A stretch of 34,146 bases of DNA from NCBI GenBank assembly GCA_007125745.1, contig SLCQ01000177.1, forward strand, positions 1 to 34,146, written 5' to 3'. Origin of the DNA: Nitrincola sp. (GTDB lineage: Bacteria > Pseudomonadota > Gammaproteobacteria > Pseudomonadales > Balneatricaceae). Below are positions 28,867 to 34,146 of the stretch, piece by piece. Position numbers and translations under genes: made by a program. The notes beneath the pieces were generated by a model, which saw nothing but the letters and a program-made list of their open reading frames with translations, was not told where the DNA came from and made no database searches. Position 1 is the first letter of the stretch; every line of letters begins with the position of its first letter.

Positions 28867-29772
28867 ATGAAATATCACCTTAAACATACTACTCGCTATG
28901 ACTACAGCAGTGATGTAACGCTCAGCCATAACGAGGCACGACTACTACCTCGCAGTCTACCTTGGCAACAAGTGAGCAGTGCTCAGCTGACGATTAACCC
29001 GCAACCGGTTCGTTTACGAGAACGCCTAGATTTTTTCGGAAATAGAGTCAGCTACTTCACCATTCAAGAGTTACATAGCTGTCTTGAAGTAACCTTAGAT
29101 TCTGAAATCACAACCTTGACACGACAAATGCCACCTCAGGGTATCAATATCAGCTGGAATGATGCTGTTGAACGGATGAAATCACAGCGTAGTTTCAATC
29201 CTCTTTTAGAGGATGCACGCTTAATGATGCTGGACTCTGACTTTGTTCAAAGCCACCCTTCATTAATGGAATATGCCAGCCAAGCATTTCAAAAAAATCG
29301 ACCCATTGTCGAAGCAATCCAAACCCTTAATCAGCAGATCTTTACCGATTTTACTTATGACCCTGAACACACAACCATTGCCACACCTGTACTGGATGTT
29401 CTCAATAGTCGGCGAGGAGTGTGCCAAGACTTTGCGCATTTAGCCATTGGTTGCCTTCGCTCAATCGGTCTTCCAGCCCGCTATGTCAGTGGCTATATGG
29501 AGACACTCCCACCTCCAGGACAGCCTAAACTACAAGGTGCAGATGCAACTCATGCATGGTTAGCCGTGGCAATTCCAGACTGGGGTTGGCTGGAAATAGA
29601 CCCTACAAATGGTACTTTGCCGGATGAGCGTTATTTAACCCTAGGCTGGGGGCGTGACTTTGCTGATGTTACCCCACTAAAAGGCGTGATGAATGGCGGT
29701 GGTAAAGACTCGCTTTCTGTTGCTGTCGACGTAACTCCTTTATCCGATAAACATATATTAGAGCTTTTTTAA
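28867..29772 (+). CDS. transglutaminase-like cysteine peptidase family protein
   Basis: This is a cytoplasmic papain-fold transglutaminase-like enzyme with the bacterial transglutaminase N-terminal region (MKYHLKHTTRYDYSSDV, about residues 1-90). The catalytic triad is complete: Cys186 (RRGVCQDFAHL), His229 (ADATHAWLAV) and Asp245 (EIDPTNG). RYVSGYMETL is typical. No signal peptide or membrane segment is seen, so action inside the cell on a peptide or amide product of the neighbouring ATP-grasp enzymes is inferred. Length is 301 residues. It lies 13 bp after the fused ATP-grasp gene and 6 bp before the EamA permease; its own Shine-Dalgarno is weak. Confidence 0.93.
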   Translation: MKYHLKHTTRYDYSSDVTLSHNEARLLPRSLPWQQVSSAQLTINPQPVRLRERLDFFGNRVSYFTIQELHSCLEVTLDSEITTLTRQMPPQGINISWNDAVERMKSQRSFNPLLEDARLMMLDSDFVQSHPSLMEYASQAFQKNRPIVEAIQTLNQQIFTDFTYDPEHTTIATPVLDVLNSRRGVCQDFAHLAIGCLRSIGLPARYVSGYMETLPPPGQPKLQGADATHAWLAVAIPDWGWLEIDPTNGTLPDERYLTLGWGRDFADVTPLKGVMNGGGKDSLSVAVDVTPLSDKHILELF

Positions 29773-29778
29773 CCTCTT

Positions 29779-30702
29779 ATGCTTTCATCATCGATCGACT
29801 GGCGTGCACGTCTGGCCTTGCTATGCGCCATGGCAATTTGGGGAAGCTCCTTTATTGCATTAAAAATCGCCGTTGACGCCATGCACCCTATGCAGGTGAT
29901 TTTTTTACGAATGTTGATTGGCAGTATGGTCTTTATCGCCATACTCCCCCTATGGAAACGAGGGTTTAATTACCAGAAAGGTGATTGGAAGTGGTTGCTG
30001 GCTATGGCGCTGTTTGAGCCATGTTTGTATTTTATATTTGAAAGCCTTGCTCTGAAATATACGACTGCAGGCCAAGCAGGCATGATCGCCAGTATCTTAC
30101 CGTTAATGGTTGCCATAGGTGCATGGCTATTTTTAAAAGAACGCATTTCAAAATATCAATGGAGTGGCTTTATCATTGCCGTGATTGGCGTAATCTGGAT
30201 GTCATGGGGAAGTGATGTCACCAGCCATGCACCCAACCCTCTACTGGGTAATAGCTTAGAAATGATGGCGATGGTGTGTGCAGTGGGTTATACCCTCGTT
30301 GTAAAGCGTTTAAGCGATCGCTATAGCCCCTTATTTTTAACCGCCTTACAAACCCTAATAGGCACCTTCTTTTTCTTACCTTTAGCACTCTCCAGCCCTA
30401 TTCCAGATTCCATTGAGCTCGAGGTATTCATCTATATTATTTACTTGGGAGTTTTCTCAACCTTAGGTGCTTATGGCCTATACAACTATGCGTTAAGTAA
30501 AGCCCATGCAAGTAAAGTGGCTGGGTATACCAACCTGATCCCAGTTTTCGCTTTACTATTTGCTTATGTGTTTTTAAACGAAGTGCTTAACCTGCAACAG
30601 GGCATTGCTATTTTAGTGGTCTTTGCTGGCATCATGCTAAGTCAGTATAGTCACCGAGGAAGAAAGGTCTTGACCGACATTCCACCAGGAACGGTTCAAT
30701 AA
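29779..30702 (+). CDS. EamA-family (DMT superfamily) permease
   Basis: This inner-membrane protein has about ten transmembrane segments arranged as two EamA repeats, each starting with a pattern such as AMAIWGSSFIALKIA and MVCAVGYTLVVKRLSD. GQAGMIASILPLMVAI GAWLFLKE-like and LIPVFALLFAYVFLNE motifs are standard for drug/metabolite transporters, which export amino acids or other metabolites. Length is 307 residues. It starts 6 bp after the transglutaminase stop without a strong Shine-Dalgarno, so it is very likely part of the right-arm operon and may move a substrate or product of that pathway. Substrate direction cannot be read from sequence. Confidence 0.88.
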   Translation: MLSSSIDWRARLALLCAMAIWGSSFIALKIAVDAMHPMQVIFLRMLIGSMVFIAILPLWKRGFNYQKGDWKWLLAMALFEPCLYFIFESLALKYTTAGQAGMIASILPLMVAIGAWLFLKERISKYQWSGFIIAVIGVIWMSWGSDVTSHAPNPLLGNSLEMMAMVCAVGYTLVVKRLSDRYSPLFLTALQTLIGTFFFLPLALSSPIPDSIELEVFIYIIYLGVFSTLGAYGLYNYALSKAHASKVAGYTNLIPVFALLFAYVFLNEVLNLQQGIAILVVFAGIMLSQYSHRGRKVLTDIPPGTVQ

Positions 30703-30732
30703 AGAGTCAATAGGAAGCCGACGTATAGCCGG

Positions 30733-32880
30733 CTACGCAGGCAAGTCTGTTTGATTATGTCTATTGAGTGAGCGCCAATGCTGGTTCTCATCCGATAAGA
30801 TCCGCGTCAACGTTGCATAGAGATCACGCAACTCTCGTGTGTGGCGCCAACTATTATGTGAACCAGTGTTTTGTTTTTTAACTAGAGTTCTCTGAAATTC
30901 GTTACAGGCTTCATTTAAAATAGTTAGTTCACCTGATACTTGACCCGCTAAGGATGACATACGCACTACCTCATTGTGATTCAAAATACCGTGGATCGCA
31001 GCACCCCAAGCAGGCAAGAATGCTGTAAAAATAAGTATCCAGGATATGTTCACAAAAAAGTGTAATGTCACCGCTATAAAGGTGATAAAAAACAGACTAA
31101 ATGACAAGCGGTGAAGATAGACATGATCTCTGTGTAAATTTTGATGACTGCGGGTAAAATATCGCCTGTGCTCATCGAGTACTTGTCGTAAATAGTCTGC
31201 CATCCCCATATTATGCTCAGTTAAACAGTAGCGCTTAGGGTTAGATCGACTCACCGGTAGACCTGAACTGATCAATACACGGTGCAATAACCAGTGCTCT
31301 GCACTAATAAGTTCACCGCCTCTTGCGTTAGATTTAGGCCCCCAAAAAGGCCGATTAAACGCCCGAGGAAGCACCAGCAAGGGAAAGCCTATGCGCAAAT
31401 AGCGCAACTGCTCCGCCAGATAGCGATAGCTCATCCAGTGACCATGCCAATCACGAAACCTTGCTTGCAATACGTGACTGACAATAAACCTGAGTAAAAT
31501 AAACTCCATCACCGCCCAAATCATCAATAAGCCAGGCATATTAGCCGGCCAAATTTTCAGTGCTCCTGCAACAGCACAAAAAACGGCAAAGGCAGCGGCA
31601 TAATAGATCATCCAGATCCCATCACGTTGCCGACGACCAAAGCAACTCGCTTGTGTCTCTGCCCAGTTAAAGATCTGTTCAAGATCAGGCTCATCTATAG
31701 GGTGCTTTTCCTCGTCAGCGGGCAATACCTGTTGATACCCCTTAGTCTGTCCAGGCAATCGCAACGAAGCTTTAAAGTCTTCATAATTTAAGCGTGCAAT
31801 GGAAGAACAAAACAGATGCAGGCGTCCGATTAATCTCTCTTTTACACTAAGAGCGTCCTGCCCTCGAGTCAACAACTCCAGCAAACGGCGAGCTTGCGAA
31901 GGGTTCGGAGGATTAAGCATCACTTTCAACCACAACTTAGCGCCAGACAACCACTGAAACAGATTAGGAGGCCGCTCCTTGACTGATGGTTGAAGGCAGT
32001 ATTGAATCCACAATATAACTAAGCCAAACAGGGACGCTTGTGAAGAGATACTCCTCAGGGTCTGATTTTCTATAGAGCCGTCTTGTGTTGCTGGTAAAAA
32101 AGGTAGCAGTAAAAGAGACATCCACTCTTGTAGTATCAGTTGACGTTGCTGAGTAGACGTAACTTCAGTGAAATACGCAAGAATTGACTCTGTATCCCGA
32201 CTTAAGGTTTCCAGCTCCAACAGTCGAGCATCAGTCAACCCCGATGGGCGATTAATCAGCAACTGAGGCTGATCCTTGGCTGGATCCAGCTTAACCAGCA
32301 AAATAGGTTTGCGCCGCATGAGCGCAGTCGAAATGATACGTGCCGTTCCGCTGGTGATGATAACGGGTTCCTGGGTGTCCCAAACTGCGATTAACAAATC
32401 AGAGAAGCTCAGCGCAATGTCATCGCGTAAAGAATAATCATCTTGGGTCAAAGGCTGATTCGTAATACTGGCTGACATACCCAATACCACTTTATGATCA
32501 GCTTCTTGTGGTCGTGGATGGCCGTCGCTTTCGTCAGCGGCCTCTGTTTGACGCACTTCTTGAGCGACCAATGTCGAGAGTTCATAGCCACTTTCGTGTG
32601 CAAGCTCTGCGGCCATTTGGTCAATACCTGTGGCTTCCCCCGTCACCAGCTTAAGCCGACTAGGTTCTGTAGCGTAAATATCATGAGCTTGCGAAAAAGC
32701 ATCATCTGCCGCCGTTTTAACATCGACTAGGAGTTGCTTGAGTATGACTCTCAAGTCATTTTCACGTACTTGAGAGTCTTTTAACCAGTGTCGGTGTAAG
32801 CGTTGCATTCGATGACCTGCGACCAACACACCAAAGTCTGGGCGCAAGCGAGGTCGTTGAAGCTGTTCTATAGAAGACAC
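30733..32880 (-). CDS. SLOG-like domain protein with C-terminal SLATT-like transmembrane hairpins
   Basis: The N-terminal ~200 residues look like a Rossmannoid SLOG (DprA/LOG-like) nucleotide-binding domain: GVLVAGHR at 17-24, LVTGEATGIDQMA at 78-90, SDLLIAVWDTQ at 160-170, then SGTARIISTALMRRKPILLVK region at 177-197. A linker of about 220 residues follows. The C-terminal third has two membrane hairpins (about 423-441 with 449-471, and 593-611 with 613-632). The first hairpin is followed by SYRYLAEQLRY (484-494), resembling the motif after SLATT hairpins. SLOG/SLATT proteins have been proposed as nucleotide-sensing, membrane-acting effectors; this assignment is my inference. Start is GTG without a clear Shine-Dalgarno, 9 bp after the upstream gene, suggesting coupling. 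715 residues. Confidence 0.7.
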   Translation of the reverse strand: MSSIEQLQRPRLRPDFGVLVAGHRMQRLHRHWLKDSQVRENDLRVILKQLLVDVKTAADDAFSQAHDIYATEPSRLKLVTGEATGIDQMAAELAHESGYELSTLVAQEVRQTEAADESDGHPRPQEADHKVVLGMSASITNQPLTQDDYSLRDDIALSFSDLLIAVWDTQEPVIITSGTARIISTALMRRKPILLVKLDPAKDQPQLLINRPSGLTDARLLELETLSRDTESILAYFTEVTSTQQRQLILQEWMSLLLLPFLPATQDGSIENQTLRSISSQASLFGLVILWIQYCLQPSVKERPPNLFQWLSGAKLWLKVMLNPPNPSQARRLLELLTRGQDALSVKERLIGRLHLFCSSIARLNYEDFKASLRLPGQTKGYQQVLPADEEKHPIDEPDLEQIFNWAETQASCFGRRQRDGIWMIYYAAAFAVFCAVAGALKIWPANMPGLLMIWAVMEFILLRFIVSHVLQARFRDWHGHWMSYRYLAEQLRYLRIGFPLLVLPRAFNRPFWGPKSNARGGELISAEHWLLHRVLISSGLPVSRSNPKRYCLTEHNMGMADYLRQVLDEHRRYFTRSHQNLHRDHVYLHRLSFSLFFITFIAVTLHFFVNISWILIFTAFLPAWGAAIHGILNHNEVVRMSSLAGQVSGELTILNEACNEFQRTLVKKQNTGSHNSWRHTRELRDLYATLTRILSDENQHWRSLNRHNQTDLPA

Positions 32881-32889
32881 TGAAATTGA

Positions 32890-33318
32890 CTATTTCATTA
32901 ACCGGGTAAAGAAATCCGGCATATCATAGCCAGCTGATTTAAGTTGATCCACTAATGACTCTGGCGCTTGTTGGTGCCGCTGACTTAAAGCCCAAAGCAT
33001 TCCACAACGTGCTCCAGAGCGACAAAAAGCCACGACTGGGGTGTCCGCTTTATTCAGTATCTCACCAAATTCATCGCCCTGTGCATCCTCTACCTGCCCA
33101 GAAATGACAGGCTGGTAATACCAGGTTAACCCCAAGCTTTCTGCGTAAGCTTGCAAGCTAGTGGAAGAGGGCTGTTCGGGTTCTTCAAAATCTGGGCGGT
33201 TGCAAATAAGTGTTTTAACACCTTCATCAGCCAAGGCTTTTATATCATCCTTCGATAATTGAGCACAGGCGCTTAAGCGATCAGTCAGTTTACGCATGGC
33301 AGGTAGTTGTTGTGGCAT
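32890..33318 (-). CDS. TIGR01244/BLH-type phosphatase-like (sulfur transferase family) protein
   Basis: This small cytoplasmic protein has the dual-specificity-phosphatase-like fold of the TIGR01244 (DUF442, beta-lactamase-hydrolase-like) family. The family name mentions sulfur transfer, but the reaction of stand-alone members is not established. The active-site-like loop is CRSGAR, with Cys99 and Arg104 (a C-x4-R, one residue shorter than the tyrosine-phosphatase C-x5-R). KTLICNRPDFEEPEQP is the family N-terminal signature. Length is 142 residues. ATG with GAGGAG at a normal distance upstream. It sits directly before the SLOG-like gene (9 bp) and 45 bp after the PqiC-like gene on the same strand. 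Confidence 0.85.
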   Translation of the reverse strand: MPQQLPAMRKLTDRLSACAQLSKDDIKALADEGVKTLICNRPDFEEPEQPSSTSLQAYAESLGLTWYYQPVISGQVEDAQGDEFGEILNKADTPVVAFCRSGARCGMLWALSQRHQQAPESLVDQLKSAGYDMPDFFTRLMK

Positions 33319-33363
33319 AGAACTCTCCTCAATAATCCGTGAGCGATCAATATTTCTTATAAG

Positions 33364-33972
33364 CTAAAGATAATGTAGTAATCGTTCACTTAAATCAACC
33401 AGCCATTTGTTGAGATAAGACTGACTGGCAGATGCTAAACCCTGTGCAGTCACCTCTGGCAACGCTTCTGATTGTTGCCACTGCCATGAAACAATGGGTT
33501 GGCCATTAGCCTTAATCAAATCGGCACTGATACCCACCAATAATCGCTGGGAGGTTTGATCTAAGTGCCACTGATGCAGATGAATTCGTAAACGATAGTC
33601 AGACAGTATGCCCGGTTGATCCATTAATACATTAACACCCTGCAAATGTGTACCTAAATACTCTGTCGCCAGTCTCTCCATCTGCAAAGGTAATGGCTCT
33701 GTCCAAATATGATCTCTAAAAGGGGTCAGCTGATGCGCACCTGTTTGATACCAAAGTGCACGACTATTTAAAGCAGTTGTAGCCAAGGGAGTCTCAACAA
33801 TCAGGGTACCCCGCTCTGCAGTCCAAACCGTTTCATTTAAGCTATCTTCTGTAATCGTTGAGATCAACTGTAACTGGTTTGGTGCGGGGCCTGCTTGGGG
33901 TAGTAGATTACAGCCAGCGAGTCCAAGCCCGACGACTAGCCCAACACATAGCTTTACAATTTTTATGCTCAT
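33364..33972 (-). CDS. PqiC-like ABC-transport auxiliary lipoprotein
   Basis: This predicted lipoprotein belongs to the PqiC/DUF330 family, accessory components of MCE-type (Mla/Pqi) lipid transport systems that act at the outer membrane. The signal peptide ends in the lipobox LAGC, with Cys21 lipidated; the residues after it (NLLPQAG) contain no Asp at +2, consistent with outer-membrane sorting. Family-like segments are WTAERGTLIVETPLAT, ALWYQTGAHQLTPF and VSWQWQQSEALP. Length is 202 residues. It starts 3 bp after the MCE-protein stop, so the two form an operon and probably a complex. Confidence 0.87.
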   Translation of the reverse strand: MSIKIVKLCVGLVVGLGLAGCNLLPQAGPAPNQLQLISTITEDSLNETVWTAERGTLIVETPLATTALNSRALWYQTGAHQLTPFRDHIWTEPLPLQMERLATEYLGTHLQGVNVLMDQPGILSDYRLRIHLHQWHLDQTSQRLLVGISADLIKANGQPIVSWQWQQSEALPEVTAQGLASASQSYLNKWLVDLSERLLHYL

Positions 33973-33975
33973 CTC

Positions 33976-34146
33976 TTACTCTCCAGGGCCAGCAGGCAAG
34001 GTACCTGGGCCTTTTATCAAGATATCACCTTGACGCTGTAACGTTTCACTTAAGGAACGTGTTTCTCTGATCAGCGGCGCCAGCTCTCTCGCCAGCACCT
34101 GGCTATCTCGAGACATCGCCATGAGTTGACGGTTAGTCTGTTCCAA
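33976..34146 (-). CDS. MCE/MlaD-type protein, C-terminal end (truncated at window edge)
   Basis: On the minus strand a frame is open from the window edge to a TAA at 33976-33978, giving about 57 residues. The sequence runs through MAMSRDSQVLARELAPLI and RETRSLSETLQRQGDIL to GPGTLPAGPGE. The helical stretch ending in a short G/P-rich tail (IKGPG, like 'LIxGxG') is typical of the C-terminus of MCE-domain proteins (MlaD/PqiB-like), and the directly following PqiC-like lipoprotein gene supports this. The MCE domain itself lies outside the window. Confidence 0.7.
   Translation of the reverse strand: MEQTNRQLMAMSRDSQVLARELAPLIRETRSLSETLQRQGDILIKGPGTLPAGPGE

Noticed and set aside
20124-30702. Horizontally acquired island carrying the ATP-grasp cluster
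   Set aside because: No integrase, tRNA, direct repeats or transposase at either edge, and base composition looks like the flanks by eye; a transfer claim is not supported.
30716-30734. AGCCG/CGGCT hairpin between the EamA and SLOG-like genes as a terminator
   Set aside because: Only a five-base stem with a nine-base loop and no T-run; too weak to call.

Overview
This is a chromosomal core-genome segment of a gammaproteobacterium, with one striking accessory cluster. Gammaproteobacterial origin is inferred from gene order. The window holds miaB-ybeZ-ybeY-corC-lnt, leuS-lptE-holA, and a glnA-ntrB-ntrC block divergent from typA, all arranged much as in Escherichia coli or Pseudomonas. Base composition looks slightly AT-rich by eye (not computed). 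Genus is not determinable here; a marine, Oceanospirillales- or Methylophaga-like organism is a guess. I see no rRNA, tRNA, CRISPR array, insertion sequence or phage gene.

Layout. (1) 1-4875, + strand: tRNA modification (miaB, cut by the window edge), PhoH-like ATPase, YbeY RNase, CorC and Lnt. A zinc-ribbon protein runs convergently and overlaps the lnt 3' end. (2) 5527-10036, + strand: leuS, lptE, holA and a small lipoprotein cytochrome c. (3) 10033-14169, - strand: ntrC, ntrB and glnA, with a terminator after glnA, an NtrC-type operator over the ntrB promoter, and a sigma-54 promoter with NtrC-type sites upstream of glnA. (4) 14565-19379, + strand: typA, a proline iminopeptidase, dtd and an NSS-family transporter. 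(5) 19376-20020, - strand: a membrane protein of unknown function. (6) 20124-30702: a two-armed cluster of circularly permuted ATP-grasp, alpha-E, transglutaminase and DUF2126 genes. The left arm runs on the - strand (separate ATP-grasp and alpha-E genes). The right arm runs on the + strand (transglutaminase-DUF2126, a fused ATP-grasp/alpha-E protein, a second transglutaminase, then an EamA permease). (7) 30733-34146, - strand: the end of an MCE/MlaD-type gene, a PqiC-like lipoprotein, a phosphatase-like small protein, and a large membrane protein with a SLOG-like N-terminus and SLATT-like transmembrane hairpins.

The most interesting reading is regulatory. The 317-bp gap between the two arms of region 6 carries two divergent -24/-12 (sigma-54) promoter matches. 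Between them lies a pair of NtrC-like sites 22 bp apart, placed about 100-145 bp upstream of each predicted start. The same operator type occurs at glnA and ntrB in this window. The sequence therefore suggests that the whole predicted amide-ligase/transglutaminase cluster is switched on by nitrogen limitation through the NtrBC system encoded 8-10 kb away. The second notable item is the 715-residue SLOG/SLATT-like protein, an architecture associated with nucleotide-sensing membrane effectors.
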